Shown: positions 50,042-59,918, numbered from the stretch's first letter. The stretch: 64,000 nucleotides of DNA from Bacillus sp. ISL-18 (GCF_018613415.1 NZ_JAGGQG010000014.1:186001-250000); one strand, 5' to 3'. Translations and numbers: made by a program. Notes: a model not told the origin generated them from the letters alone.

Positions 50042-50344
50042 ATGAACATTTCAGGAATTAATACTGATTCAATCAAAATTAGTCAAAATCCATTTCAAAA
50101 AGTAGCGACAACTCAAACAAAGGGAACATCATTTGCAAATGTCTTGAAAGGATACATAGAGAATGTCAATACAACCGTTAAGCAATCGGAGGAAATCGGA
50201 ACAAAGGCTGCTGCGGGTGAAATTGACAACGTTCATGATGTAACGATTGCGGCCCAGAAGGCAAAGTTAGCACTGGAAATGACCGTTACCGTAAGAGATA
50301 AAGCAGTCGAAGCTTATCAAGAAATGATGCGGATGCAATTTTAG
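50042..50344 (+). CDS. fliE: Flagellar hook-basal body protein FliE
   Basis: Adaptor of 100 residues between the MS-ring and rod. The conserved C-terminal half is clear (DNVHDVTIAAQKAKLALEMTVTVRDKAVEAYQEMMRMQF). It starts at ATG 50042, 11 bp after flgC. Confidence 0.93.
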   Translation: MNISGINTDSIKISQNPFQKVATTQTKGTSFANVLKGYIENVNTTVKQSEEIGTKAAAGEIDNVHDVTIAAQKAKLALEMTVTVRDKAVEAYQEMMRMQF

Positions 50345-50376
50345 TATGATCAATAGAAAGCTGGGCAGGGTGAGAG

Positions 50377-51978
50377 ATGAAACGATCATGGAAAGATCAA
50401 CTGCAACAATCAGGAGAACAGTTCAAAAACTACTGGAAGGCCAGAAGCTTGAAACAAAAGGGGACGTTCATCGGAACATTCTTGTTTCTTGTCATTGCTT
50501 TAGCTACTTTTATTTTGATAGCTTCGCGACCAGAATATGTTCCTTTATATACAGGCCAATTAACCCAGCGGGAAATTGGTGACATTAAAGCACAATTGGA
50601 CAAACAGGGCTTTACAGACTATAAGCTATCAGAAACAGGAACGATGATCTCCGTTCCACGTAAGGATGCACCTGATTTATTAGTCAGTCTTGCTTCTGCG
50701 GGTTTTCCAAAGGATAACAGTATAAACTACGATGTTTTTAGTCAGAATCTTCAATTTGGTGCGACAGATCGACAGTATAACGTTCTTGAAAAAGAAGCTA
50801 TGCAGAACCAAGTGGCTGAGGTTCTCAAACAAGTTGATGGAATAAAGAATGCAGAAGTTATTCTAACATTGCCAAAAGATAGTGTGTTTATCCGCGAGGA
50901 GGATCAACAAAAGGCAACTGCCTCTGTGATGGTAGAGGTGGAGCCAGGGGTGGAGTTAAAATCCCAACAAACCCAAGCTCTTTATACATTAGTTTCGCAC
51001 AGTGTACCCAATCTGCCTGTTGAGAACATCACGATTATGAACCAGTACAGTGAAACGCTTGCACCTGCGGATGTAGCAAATGAAGATGGAGCTCTTGATA
51101 AATATGATCAACAGCGAAAGATTCAGAAAAATATTGAGCAGGACATCCAACAAAGTCTGCACAATCTCCTCGGAACCGTCCTTGGAACCGATAAAGTATA
51201 TGTTCAAACCTTTGTAAAAATGAATTTTGATAAAGTCAAAACAGAGGAAAATCTCGTTAAACCAACGGATGGAAAAAACAGTGGGATTCCCATTAGTTCA
51301 GAAGAAAGTTCCAAAACCTATACCGGTAAAGGCTCAAATACTGGTGGTGTAGTTGGTACCGGATCAACAGATGTGCCTAGCTACGTTGGGTCAAGCTCAG
51401 GTGGGGACAGTACTTACGACGAATCAAATAAAAGTGTTAATTATGAAGTAAACCGTATCAATAACGAAATTTTAAAAAGTCCCTATCAACTAGACGATAT
51501 CACGATTAACGTCGGTGTGGAGTCTGATTCCGGCACAGGGAAATTACCTCAAGCAACACAAGATAGTATTCGTAACATTGTTTCGAATACGGTTCGGACT
51601 GCACTTGGCCATCCACAGATGACACAACAGGAGATTGATCAGCGCATTACGATCTTCCCGCATTCGTTTGCAAATAATACAACGGTATCTGCGAGCCAAG
51701 CAGCACAGAAAAATTGGTTATATATCGGTGCAGCAGCGGCAGCTCTGCTATTACTCCTTGGTGGTTTAACCTGGTGGTTTGTACGTCGCAGAAAACAGAA
51801 TCAAATGGACCTAGAAGAAGAGGAAGAAACAATCATGTTTACCCCGCCTATAAAAGAAGAAGATTACTTTGCTAATCAAGATATGGGGGTAGAGAGTCAA
51901 CTCAAGAAATTACTTGAGCAGCGACCTGAGGATTTTTCAAATATTATTCGAACATGGCTAAACGAAGAGGAGGCGTAA
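50377..51978 (+). CDS. fliF: Flagellar MS-ring protein FliF
   Basis: 533 residues; forms the membrane ring on which the rotor is built. Two transmembrane helices (about 29-46 and 446-465) flank the periplasmic-side ring-building domains (about 50-440; YVPLYTGQLTQREIGDIKAQL). The C-terminal tail that binds FliG ends KKLLEQRPEDFSNIIRTWLNEEEA. ATG 50377 is used. It lies directly before fliG. Confidence 0.95.
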   Translation: MKRSWKDQLQQSGEQFKNYWKARSLKQKGTFIGTFLFLVIALATFILIASRPEYVPLYTGQLTQREIGDIKAQLDKQGFTDYKLSETGTMISVPRKDAPDLLVSLASAGFPKDNSINYDVFSQNLQFGATDRQYNVLEKEAMQNQVAEVLKQVDGIKNAEVILTLPKDSVFIREEDQQKATASVMVEVEPGVELKSQQTQALYTLVSHSVPNLPVENITIMNQYSETLAPADVANEDGALDKYDQQRKIQKNIEQDIQQSLHNLLGTVLGTDKVYVQTFVKMNFDKVKTEENLVKPTDGKNSGIPISSEESSKTYTGKGSNTGGVVGTGSTDVPSYVGSSSGGDSTYDESNKSVNYEVNRINNEILKSPYQLDDITINVGVESDSGTGKLPQATQDSIRNIVSNTVRTALGHPQMTQQEIDQRITIFPHSFANNTTVSASQAAQKNWLYIGAAAAALLLLLGGLTWWFVRRRKQNQMDLEEEEETIMFTPPIKEEDYFANQDMGVESQLKKLLEQRPEDFSNIIRTWLNEEEA

Positions 51979-51984
51979 TTTCTC

Positions 51985-52992
51985 ATGGCTCAAGCAAAAT
52001 TGACTGGAAAACAAAAAGCGGCAATCCTGCTCATTGCAATGGGAAAGGATGCTTCCTCAAAGGTATTTAATCATCTGCCTGAAGAGGAAATTGATCAGCT
52101 GACTTTGGCAATAGCAAACGTTCATAAAGTGGACAGCCAAGAAAAGGAAGAGGTTCTACAGGAGTTTCATGAAATGTGCATCGCCCAGGATTATTTGGCG
52201 ATGGGTGGCATTGACTATGCCCAAGATGTATTGGAGTCAGCATTAGGGAAGGACCGGGCAAAAGAGATTATTGAACGCTTGACATCGCAATTGCAGGTGA
52301 AACCATTTGATTTTGCTCGCCGAGTCGATGCTATGCAAATTTATCACTTTTTACAAAATGAGCATCCACAGACCATTGCCTTAGTGTTAGCTCATTTAGA
52401 ATCTAACCAAGCATCAACTATTCTTTCATCGCTTCCCGTGGAACTTCAGGCAGACGTAGCCCGGAGAATTGCTACATTAGAACAAACGTCACCCGATGTG
52501 ATTAAAGAAGTAGAACTTATTCTAGAACAAAAGCTTGCCGCGACCATCCGTCAGGATTACAGCATCGTCGGCGGTATAGATGCTATTGTCAATATTTTAA
52601 ACGGTGTCGATCGTGGTACGGAAAAGAGCATCTTAGAGAATCTTGGTCTGAAGGACATCGCCTTAGTCGATGAAATTAAGAAGCGGATGTTTATTTTTGA
52701 AGACATTATTAATCTTGATCGCCGTGCGATCCAGCGTGTTATCCAGGAAGTGGACAACCAAGATTTACTGCTATCCTTAAAAGCAGCAAGTGCAGAAGTT
52801 AAAAAGGTGATTCTGCAAAATATGTCGACGCGTATGGCCGAAACATTTGAGGAAGATATGCAGTACCTTGGCCCAGTTAGAGTGAAGGATGTCGAGGAAG
52901 CTCAAGGTAGAATTGTTTCTGTCATCCGCCGCTTAGAGGATTCAGGTGAAGTAGTGATTGCCCGAGGTGGATCAGATGATTTCCTACTCTAA
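51985..52992 (+). CDS. fliG: Flagellar motor switch protein FliG
   Basis: 335 residues; rotor protein that contacts MotA and generates torque. N-, middle (EHPQTIALVLAHLES) and C-terminal domains are present, the last with the charged ridge (MFIFEDIINLDRRAIQRVIQEVDNQDLLLSLK). ATG 51985 follows GAGGAGGCG. Its 3' end overlaps fliH by 17 bp. Confidence 0.96.
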   Translation: MAQAKLTGKQKAAILLIAMGKDASSKVFNHLPEEEIDQLTLAIANVHKVDSQEKEEVLQEFHEMCIAQDYLAMGGIDYAQDVLESALGKDRAKEIIERLTSQLQVKPFDFARRVDAMQIYHFLQNEHPQTIALVLAHLESNQASTILSSLPVELQADVARRIATLEQTSPDVIKEVELILEQKLAATIRQDYSIVGGIDAIVNILNGVDRGTEKSILENLGLKDIALVDEIKKRMFIFEDIINLDRRAIQRVIQEVDNQDLLLSLKAASAEVKKVILQNMSTRMAETFEEDMQYLGPVRVKDVEEAQGRIVSVIRRLEDSGEVVIARGGSDDFLL

Positions 52993-53800
52993 AGTATTTA
53001 AGGCTTCACAATTATCGATTTCAGATGAAGTGAAAATAATAAAACAACCATTTGTTCCTAAGTTGGTAGAAATAAAAACGAACGCTGAAGGAGTGCAAGT
53101 GGATCTTGATAAGAGTACCATCGACACTCCGTATTTGTTACACGAAGCAGAAAAAAAGGCACAGGAAATAATCGCTCAGGCTGAGGAAACCATCCGGTTA
53201 CGAGAACAAGAAACGGAAGAAAAAATGGCCGTATGGTGGCAGGAAAATGAGATAAAGCTATCGGAATTGTCCCAGCAGGCGAACGAGCAAGGCTATCAGG
53301 ATGGTTATTCTATCGGGCAGGCTGAAGCACGCGAACAGATCGAGCAAGAATATCGTCATAAATTGGAACAAATTCAAGAGATATTAGAGAATGCCTACCA
53401 GCAGAAAGAAGCAATTATTGCTGAAGCGGAGCCGTTTTTACTAGAGTTAAGCACGGTGATTGCAGCGCAAATTGTGAAACAAGAATTAGAGACCCATCCT
53501 GATAAGTTTCTTGAGTTGATTCGCCAACATATATTGCGTTTTAAAGAAAAGGAGTTTATTACAGTTTGTGTACATCCGGATGATTTTGAATTTATCCAGA
53601 ATGAACGAAACCACCTTGTTGCAGTGGTTAATGGTGAAACCGAGATTAAAATCATCACAGATCATTCAGTCTCTCCTAAAGGATGTATAATCCGTACCGC
53701 ATACGGAAGTATTGATGCCCGGATAGACACACAAATTGATGAAGTTAAAAAGGCCATTTTAGAGGCACGAAGGGAGCCGGAAAGTGATTTTATCAGCTGA
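52976..53800 (+). CDS. fliH: Flagellar assembly (ATPase regulator) protein FliH
   Basis: 274 residues; binds and regulates the export ATPase FliI. A coiled-coil stator-like middle (about 60-150) precedes the C-terminal FliI-binding domain (about 150-265; VCVHPDDFEFIQ, GCIIRTAYGSIDARIDTQIDEVKKAI). ATG 52976 follows GAGGTGG by 5 nt and starts inside fliG. It overlaps fliI by 17 bp. Confidence 0.88.
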   Translation: MISYSKVFKASQLSISDEVKIIKQPFVPKLVEIKTNAEGVQVDLDKSTIDTPYLLHEAEKKAQEIIAQAEETIRLREQETEEKMAVWWQENEIKLSELSQQANEQGYQDGYSIGQAEAREQIEQEYRHKLEQIQEILENAYQQKEAIIAEAEPFLLELSTVIAAQIVKQELETHPDKFLELIRQHILRFKEKEFITVCVHPDDFEFIQNERNHLVAVVNGETEIKIITDHSVSPKGCIIRTAYGSIDARIDTQIDEVKKAILEARREPESDFIS

Positions 53801-55103
53801 TAACTATGTTAAGCTTATCCGTAATATTGACCCGGTTCGGGTCAACGGAAAAATCACACAAATTATTGGCCTGACCATTGAATCTCAGGGACCTGATGTT
53901 AGGATTGGTGAGCTCTGCGAAATTTATCCGTCCCAGTCGCAAACGCCTATTCAAGCGGAGGTTGTCGGAATCCGTGAAAATAAGGTGCTTTTAATGCCTT
54001 TAGGTGAGGTACGGTCTATTGGCCCCGGCTGTGATGTGGTTGCTAGTGGAAAGCCAATGATGGTCAAAGCCGGAAACCAGTTATTAGGCAGGATTATCGA
54101 TGGTCTCGGAAATCCAATGGATGGAAAGCCACTACCGTTCGGTTTAGAAGAAGTCCCTACCCATGCAATGCCGCCCAATCCACTTAGCCGCCCGCGAATT
54201 CATTCTCCTCTCAGCGTCGGTGTAAGAACCATTGATGGATTATTAACGATGGGGAAAGGGCAACGAGTTGGTATTTTTGCCGGCAGTGGTGTTGGAAAGA
54301 GTACATTGCTCGGGATGATCTCAAGAAATACCACGGCAGATGTGAATGTGATTGCCTTAATTGGTGAACGTGGGCGGGAAGTACTCGATTTTATTGAGCA
54401 AAACTTAGGAGAAGAAGGCTTGAAAAAATCAGTCGTCATTGTTGCTACGTCTGATCAGCCTGCACTTATCCGGATTAAAGGGGCGTTAACAGCAACATCC
54501 ATTGCCGAATACTTCCGTGACCAAGGAAAGAACGTACTCCTTGTAATGGATTCGGTTACTCGTTTTGCCATGGCTCAGCGGGAAATTGGTCTGGCAATTG
54601 GTGAACCGCCAACGACGAAAGGATATACGCCATCTGTTTTTGCGATGCTGCCGCAATTACTAGAGCGGGCCGGGACAGGACCAAAGGGGTCCATTTCGGC
54701 AATTTATACGGTTTTAGTAGACGGTGATGATATGAATGAACCGATTGCCGATGCCGTCAGGGGGATTCTGGATGGACATATTGTCTTGAATCGGGCCATT
54801 GGCGGAAAAGGGATCTTTCCCGCTATTGATGTATTAAACAGTGCCAGTCGGGTCATGACAGAGATTACATCAAATGAACATTTAGCCGCTGCCAGTCAAT
54901 TCAAGAAGTTAATGGCAGCTTACAAAGATGCCGAGGATTTAATTAATATTGGAGCCTATAAAAAAGGGTCAAATCGGACAATCGACTTAGCAGTTCGTCT
55001 CAAAGCCCAAATGGATCAGTTTCTGCGTCAGGGCATTTATGAACCTTCACAGCTGGAGGAAACCCAAGCCTTTTTAATTTCACAATTTGGAGCGATGATG
55101 TGA
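53784..55103 (+). CDS. fliI: Flagellum-specific ATP synthase FliI
   Basis: Export ATPase of 439 residues, related to F1-beta. Walker A is AGSGVGKST (166-174); the Walker B-type strand VLLVMDSVTRFA and the type III ATPase stretch LIGERGREVLDFIE are seen. GTG 53784 lies inside fliH, after AGGGAGCCGG. It is coupled to fliJ by a stop-start overlap. Confidence 0.96.
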   Translation: MILSADNYVKLIRNIDPVRVNGKITQIIGLTIESQGPDVRIGELCEIYPSQSQTPIQAEVVGIRENKVLLMPLGEVRSIGPGCDVVASGKPMMVKAGNQLLGRIIDGLGNPMDGKPLPFGLEEVPTHAMPPNPLSRPRIHSPLSVGVRTIDGLLTMGKGQRVGIFAGSGVGKSTLLGMISRNTTADVNVIALIGERGREVLDFIEQNLGEEGLKKSVVIVATSDQPALIRIKGALTATSIAEYFRDQGKNVLLVMDSVTRFAMAQREIGLAIGEPPTTKGYTPSVFAMLPQLLERAGTGPKGSISAIYTVLVDGDDMNEPIADAVRGILDGHIVLNRAIGGKGIFPAIDVLNSASRVMTEITSNEHLAAASQFKKLMAAYKDAEDLINIGAYKKGSNRTIDLAVRLKAQMDQFLRQGIYEPSQLEETQAFLISQFGAMM

Positions 55104-55537
55104 TGACTTTTAAATTTTCCTTTCAAAAAGTTTTAGATGTCAAAGAAAAGGAACAGGAAGCGGCCATGCAAGAATACGGCACGATTAAACTCAAACAGAT
55201 GGAATTACAGGAACAAGTAGAAAACCTTGAGCTTGAAAAGGATAAAGTATTTGATCAGTATAATCATGTTCATCGAAAAATTATTTCAGAAATTCTTGAG
55301 TTTCAAGAGGAAATTGACCATGTTAATCGGCAATTGAAATATCTCGCAAATCAAAAACAACAGGTTCATCAAATAGCCGAACAAAAACAGCAAATTTTGA
55401 TTGATAAATCAAAAGAAGCAAAGATGTGGAATCAATGGAAATCAAAATCAAAAGACGCCTGGAAGAAGCAGCTTGAACAAAAAGAACAAGCTATGCTCGA
55501 TGAAATGGCTATTTTAAGGTATTCGCGAAGGGGATAA
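55103..55537 (+). CDS. fliJ: Flagellar export protein FliJ
   Basis: 144 residues, almost entirely coiled coil (FKFSFQKVLDVKEKEQEAAMQEYGTIKLKQMELQEQVENLELEKD), as expected for the central stalk of the FliI hexamer. ATG 55103 is preferred over the adjoining GTG 55100; it overlaps the fliI stop. Confidence 0.9.
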   Translation: MTFKFSFQKVLDVKEKEQEAAMQEYGTIKLKQMELQEQVENLELEKDKVFDQYNHVHRKIISEILEFQEEIDHVNRQLKYLANQKQQVHQIAEQKQQILIDKSKEAKMWNQWKSKSKDAWKKQLEQKEQAMLDEMAILRYSRRG

Positions 55538-55552
55538 GGAGCGAAGGAAAAG

Positions 55553-56410
55553 ATGAATGAAAGACATCAGGGCAAATTAGAGAACGTTCTTTACTTGGCA
55601 ATATTTCCATTGACGTTTACGATTATCCTGCTTTTAGTGATTTTTATCATCATGGGGTACCCAGTTGGTAAGACACTTCTAGCTTGGGGAAATAGCGTTC
55701 CCGTTCTAGAGAAACTGGTACCAGGGCCTAGTATCGCTGAAGCAGCAACTGATAGTGGGAAGAGTGAGAGTTGGAAACAAAAATATCAACAGAAGGCAGC
55801 TAGTGTAAAGAAAAAAAACGAAGAGATTGCTAATTTAAAAGAACAGCTATCATCCTATCAAAACAATCTCGAAGAAATGAAACAAACCAATCAGCAGCTT
55901 GAAAGACAGGTCGATACAAATTTAACAAAAGCATTTCAAGAACAGACCGAAAAGGTTGCTAGTATTTATGAGAAAATTCCATCATCCAAGGCAGCAGCCA
56001 TGCTTGAGTCAATGACTCTTGAAGATGCTTCTTTAACGCTGTCGATGTTGGATGAGGAACAACAAAGCCGGATTCTAAGCAGTATGAAAGACAGCAAGGA
56101 AGCAGCTCAATTGACGATGATTATAAAAGAAATGGCCACGTTAAATGAAACAAATGAGGCATCGCTGAAAGCAAAGATACAAGAAATCGCTCAAATTCAA
56201 AACAATCCAACACAAACTTTAGCTGAAACACTTTCCCGTATGTCCGCTGTTGAAGCGGCAGTAATGATTAAGTCGATGATGGGTACTAATTCTCAAGTAG
56301 CCATTGAACTGATGAAGGCGATCCCAACGGCGAATCGAGCTCAAATTTTAAGTGAAATCGCTAAGGCGGATTCGAAACTAGCGGTGCAAATTACCACCAG
56401 CTTAAATTAA
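55553..56410 (+). CDS. ylxF: YlxF/MotE-like membrane protein, copy 2
   Basis: 285 residues: one transmembrane helix (about 15-37), coiled coil (about 75-130; KKNEEIANLKEQLSSYQNNLEEMKQ) and a C-terminal MgtE-N-like helical domain (about 135-285; IPSSKAAAMLESMTLEDASLTL, LSRMSAVEAAVMIKSM). This position after fliJ is that of ylxF in Bacillus. fliK and flgD, which normally follow, are instead 38 kb away beside a second, diverged copy (16138). ATG 55553 follows GAAGGAAA. Confidence 0.78.
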   Translation: MNERHQGKLENVLYLAIFPLTFTIILLLVIFIIMGYPVGKTLLAWGNSVPVLEKLVPGPSIAEAATDSGKSESWKQKYQQKAASVKKKNEEIANLKEQLSSYQNNLEEMKQTNQQLERQVDTNLTKAFQEQTEKVASIYEKIPSSKAAAMLESMTLEDASLTLSMLDEEQQSRILSSMKDSKEAAQLTMIIKEMATLNETNEASLKAKIQEIAQIQNNPTQTLAETLSRMSAVEAAVMIKSMMGTNSQVAIELMKAIPTANRAQILSEIAKADSKLAVQITTSLN

Positions 56411-56440
56411 TGAAACTTTACTCCAAGGAAGGAGAACATC

Positions 56441-57004
56441 ATGAAACGCTTGATGTCGCTTATTATATTGTTTTTTTACTTATTTTCATTCCAGCCCACA
56501 ATTTTCGCCGCAGGGTCGGATACCGGCGGCACTTCCGTCTACGAGGCTATCAAAAAGGGGAATCAACACTCTTCCACTTCGGCAGCGACTGTCGCTGATA
56601 GCACGTCCCCATCACTATTTCCCATGTTTATTAAGTTTATTGTTTCCTTTGGCTTAGTCATTGTTTTACTCGTGTTATTATTGCGTTTTCTTGCAAAAAA
56701 GAACCGTCTCTTACCGGCTAATGGACCTGTGCTTCCCTTAGGAGGCCATTCGCTGGGGAATAACCGTTCGCTGCAAGTATTGTTAATCGGCCAAACCATT
56801 TATGTAGTCGGGGTAGGAGAAGACGTTACGCTCATACGTACCATTTCGCAGGGGGAAGAGTATCAGCGTTTGCTTGAAGGCTATGAAACCCAAGCGGATG
56901 GGGTGCAGCCGCCAAAATGGTTTCCACAAGCTTCAAAAACAAACTGGAATGCCGTTTTCCGTAAACACATAACAAAGTTCCAACGGGAAAACGAGGAGGA
57001 GTAG
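56441..57004 (+). CDS. fliO: Flagellar biosynthesis protein FliO/FliZ
   Basis: 187 residues: N-terminal signal-type hydrophobic segment (about 4-23), a short extracytoplasmic part, a transmembrane helix (about 62-82; FIKFIVSFGLVIVLLVLLLRF) and a cytoplasmic tail (GGHSLGNNRSLQVLLIGQTIYVVGVGEDVTLI). It assists FliP ring assembly and lies 4 bp before fliP. ATG 56441 follows AAGGAGAA. Confidence 0.88.
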   Translation: MKRLMSLIILFFYLFSFQPTIFAAGSDTGGTSVYEAIKKGNQHSSTSAATVADSTSPSLFPMFIKFIVSFGLVIVLLVLLLRFLAKKNRLLPANGPVLPLGGHSLGNNRSLQVLLIGQTIYVVGVGEDVTLIRTISQGEEYQRLLEGYETQADGVQPPKWFPQASKTNWNAVFRKHITKFQRENEEE

Positions 57005-57008
57005 GAAT

Positions 57009-57755
57009 ATGTTAAAAAAACTATTGCTGTTAGTTCCGCTCCTTTTCCTTGGAATATTTACCGTAGCCCATGCAGCGGAACCTGCACAAACGCTTCTTCC
57101 AGGCATTGATCTCGGAGATGGCAGCCCGAACACAGTATCGAACACACTAAGGATTATTTTATTACTTACTGTCCTATCTATTGCACCAGCAATCCTGTTG
57201 CTGATGACTTGTTTTACAAGAATTGTGGTTGTATTAGGGTTTGTCAGAAATGCACTCGGCACACAGCAATCCCCGCCTAACCAAGTATTAATTGGTTTAG
57301 CAATCTTTATGACCTTCTTTGTGATGGGGCCTACTTTTTCAAAAGTCTATGATCAGGGGCTGCACCCATTCTTAGATGGAAAAATGACTCAGGAACAAGC
57401 CTATAAAGCGGCTAGTCTGCCGATAAAAGAGTTTATGACCAAGCAAACAAGAGAAAAAGATCTAGCGCTGTTTTTGGATTATGCCAAGTTAGACAGGCCT
57501 AAAGATATCAAGAGCATTCCGTTTCGGGCATTAGTACCGGCCTATGCCATTAGTGAGTTAAAAACAGCTTTTCAGATGGGCTTTATCATCTTTATTCCCT
57601 TCCTTGTTATCGACATGATCGTTTCAAGTGTGTTGATGTCGATGGGGATGATGATGCTGCCACCTGTCATGATCTCACTTCCCTTTAAAATTTTATTATT
57701 TATTCTTGTTGATGGCTGGCATTTAATTGTCAAATCATTGCTGTTGAGCTTTTAG
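57009..57755 (+). CDS. fliP: Flagellar export gate protein FliP
   Basis: 248 residues with a signal sequence (about 1-23) and four membrane segments. Family motifs include RIVVVLGFVRNALGTQQSPPNQVLIGLAIFMTFFVMGP and RALVPAYAISELKTAFQMGFIIFIPFLVIDM. It forms the pentameric core of the type III export gate with FliQ and FliR. Confidence 0.96.
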   Translation: MLKKLLLLVPLLFLGIFTVAHAAEPAQTLLPGIDLGDGSPNTVSNTLRIILLLTVLSIAPAILLLMTCFTRIVVVLGFVRNALGTQQSPPNQVLIGLAIFMTFFVMGPTFSKVYDQGLHPFLDGKMTQEQAYKAASLPIKEFMTKQTREKDLALFLDYAKLDRPKDIKSIPFRALVPAYAISELKTAFQMGFIIFIPFLVIDMIVSSVLMSMGMMMLPPVMISLPFKILLFILVDGWHLIVKSLLLSF

Positions 57756-57771
57756 GAAGGAGTGTAAACTT

Positions 57772-58041
57772 TTGACAACAGAATTAGTGTTACGACTTGC
57801 CCAAAATGCTATTTATACGATTCTCCTTGTGACTGCACCTGTTGCCGGGATTGCCTTATTAGTTGGATTACTAGTAAGTATATTTCAAGCCACCACGCAA
57901 ATCCAAGAACAAACACTTGCCTTTGTTCCGAAAATTGTCGCTGTCTTTCTAGCCATTCTTGTCTTTGGGGGATGGATGCTGCAGCATGTGCTTGATTTTA
58001 CCCAAAGTCTACTAGGGAATCTCTCCCAGTTTGTGGGGTAG
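57772..58041 (+). CDS. fliQ: Flagellar export gate protein FliQ
   Basis: 89 residues, a two-helix hairpin (about 15-40 and 50-75) with TTQIQEQTLAFVPKIVAVFLAI. It starts at TTG 57772 after AGGAAGGAG, 16 bp after fliP. Confidence 0.95.
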   Translation: MTTELVLRLAQNAIYTILLVTAPVAGIALLVGLLVSIFQATTQIQEQTLAFVPKIVAVFLAILVFGGWMLQHVLDFTQSLLGNLSQFVG

Positions 58042-58044
58042 GCA

Positions 58045-58821
58045 ATGCTAACCAATACAGCTACATGGTGGACGTTTCTACTAATCTTCATGCGTATAAC
58101 CGCATTTATGGTGACAGCACCACTGTTTTCTGGCCGGCAAATCCCGGCTCAATACAAAATCGGAATAAGTGTTGTGCTTTCCATTCTTTGCGCAGGTGTC
58201 ATCAAAGAGCCAATAGGCAGCCTGCCGCTTGGAACCATCAGTTTGTTAATTTTTAAGGAGCTGTTTGTTGGGGTTGTGCTAGGCTTAACGGCCAACATAA
58301 TGTTTTATGCGGTTCAGTTGGCTGGGACACTTATTGATTTACAGGTAGGTTTTTCGATGGCCAATCTCTTTGACCCCACTTTTGGGACAAATACACAGTT
58401 AACGGGGAGCCTTAAAAATATTCTAGCGATTTTAGTGATGCTCTCAACCAATGGTCACCACCTTCTGATCCAAGGTGTGCTCGCTAGCTTTGATTGGATC
58501 CATTTGCAAGCGGTCGTCCCTGCTTGGAACGATGGGCGGGTTTCCAGCTTTCTTCTAGAATGTTTCCAACAGATGTTTATGATTGGCTTTATGATGGCAG
58601 CTCCTATTATTGGAACACTGTTTATTGTTGATTTTTCGCTCGGTATTATTGCTAGGACGGTACCACAAATGAATATCTTCGCTGTGATGCCTCCTGTTAA
58701 AATGTTAATCTATTTTTTAATCTATATATTGATTTTGCCTAGTTTCTTTTACTTGCTAAACGTATTGTTGGAAACGATGTTTGGTTCAATGTCATCAATT
58801 TTAAAAATAATGGGGGGATAA
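58045..58821 (+). CDS. fliR: Flagellar export gate protein FliR
   Basis: 258 residues, about six membrane helices, with FLLIFMRITAFMVTAPLFSGRQIPAQYKIG and QVGFSMANLFDPTFGTNTQLTGSL. It completes the FliPQR gate. It starts at ATG 58045, 3 bp after fliQ, and ends 3 bp before flhB. Confidence 0.95.
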   Translation: MLTNTATWWTFLLIFMRITAFMVTAPLFSGRQIPAQYKIGISVVLSILCAGVIKEPIGSLPLGTISLLIFKELFVGVVLGLTANIMFYAVQLAGTLIDLQVGFSMANLFDPTFGTNTQLTGSLKNILAILVMLSTNGHHLLIQGVLASFDWIHLQAVVPAWNDGRVSSFLLECFQQMFMIGFMMAAPIIGTLFIVDFSLGIIARTVPQMNIFAVMPPVKMLIYFLIYILILPSFFYLLNVLLETMFGSMSSILKIMGG

Positions 58822-58824
58822 TAG

Positions 58825-59916
58825 ATGCTACTTCGTCTGGACTTACAGCTCTTTTCCGGAGAAAAAACAGAAAAAGCGACGCCGCAAAAACGGCAAGAAG
58901 TAAGAAAAAAAGGACAAGTGGCCAAGAGTCCCGAAGTTTCATCTGCCCTGACCCTGTTGATTGCTTTCTCATTCTTAATGATAGGCCGAAAGAGTATTGT
59001 TGATGGCTGTTTATCCATTTATCGTCATTCGTTTCAGGAGTACTTACTTTGGGATATGACTGTCGCAAACACACGGGTGATTTTTAATCAGATTGTTTGG
59101 GATGCTGCGAAATTAGTGGCCCCGATTCTGGCTGTTATTATGGTCACAGGTGTGGCCGCCAATTATATTCAAGTAGGCTTACTGTTTAATCTTGAGTCAA
59201 TCAAAATGAATCTTGGAAAATTAAATCCTCTGCAAGGGGCCAAAAACATACTTTCCATGCGTACCGTCGTTGAATTAATTAAGTCCATTTTAAAAATCAT
59301 TATCACTGGCGGCATAGCATTTTTATTGATTTGGAAGCAGAAAGCGGAGCTTTTTTCTTTAGGGCAAAGAAATCTCCTTGATGCAGCGCGCTTAATCGGT
59401 TCTTTAATGAGTAAAGTCGGAGTAACTATTTCCCTTTGTTTAGTGGTGTTAGCAGCTGCCGATTATTTCTATAAAAGGTTTGAATATGAAAAGCAAATCC
59501 GAATGTCAAAACAAGATATTAAAGATGAGCATAAAAAATCGGAGGGTGACCCACACATTAAAGGAAAGCGGCGAGCGATCCAAAGACAGTTATCGATGAA
59601 CCGGATGATGCAAGAGGTACCAAAAGCCGATGTGGTTATTACAAATCCTACACACTTTGCTGTGGCGGTCCGATATGATTTTGAAACAATGGATGCTCCG
59701 CAAGTGATTGCAAAAGGAAAAGATCATATTGCTTTGAAGATAAAAGAAATTGCGAAAGACAATAAAATTTCTACTGTTGAAAATCGTCCGTTGGCACGAG
59801 CTCTATTTGCTGCTGTTGAAGTAGGGGATACCATCCCCGAAGAACTATTTAACGCAGTCGGTGAAATTTTAGCCTATGTATACTATCAGGAAGGCCGCTA
59901 TAAGGGGATGAAGTAG
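58825..59916 (+). CDS. flhB: Flagellar export switch protein FlhB
   Basis: 363 residues: four membrane helices and a cytoplasmic domain with the autocleavage site NPTH in VVITNPTHFAVAVRYDF. Cleavage changes export from rod-hook to filament substrates in response to FliK, which is encoded at 17151. The N-terminus has FSGEKTEKATPQKRQEVRKKGQVAKSPEV. It follows fliR by 3 bp. Confidence 0.96.
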   Translation: MLLRLDLQLFSGEKTEKATPQKRQEVRKKGQVAKSPEVSSALTLLIAFSFLMIGRKSIVDGCLSIYRHSFQEYLLWDMTVANTRVIFNQIVWDAAKLVAPILAVIMVTGVAANYIQVGLLFNLESIKMNLGKLNPLQGAKNILSMRTVVELIKSILKIIITGGIAFLLIWKQKAELFSLGQRNLLDAARLIGSLMSKVGVTISLCLVVLAAADYFYKRFEYEKQIRMSKQDIKDEHKKSEGDPHIKGKRRAIQRQLSMNRMMQEVPKADVVITNPTHFAVAVRYDFETMDAPQVIAKGKDHIALKIKEIAKDNKISTVENRPLARALFAAVEVGDTIPEELFNAVGEILAYVYYQEGRYKGMK

Positions 59917-59918
59917 TT

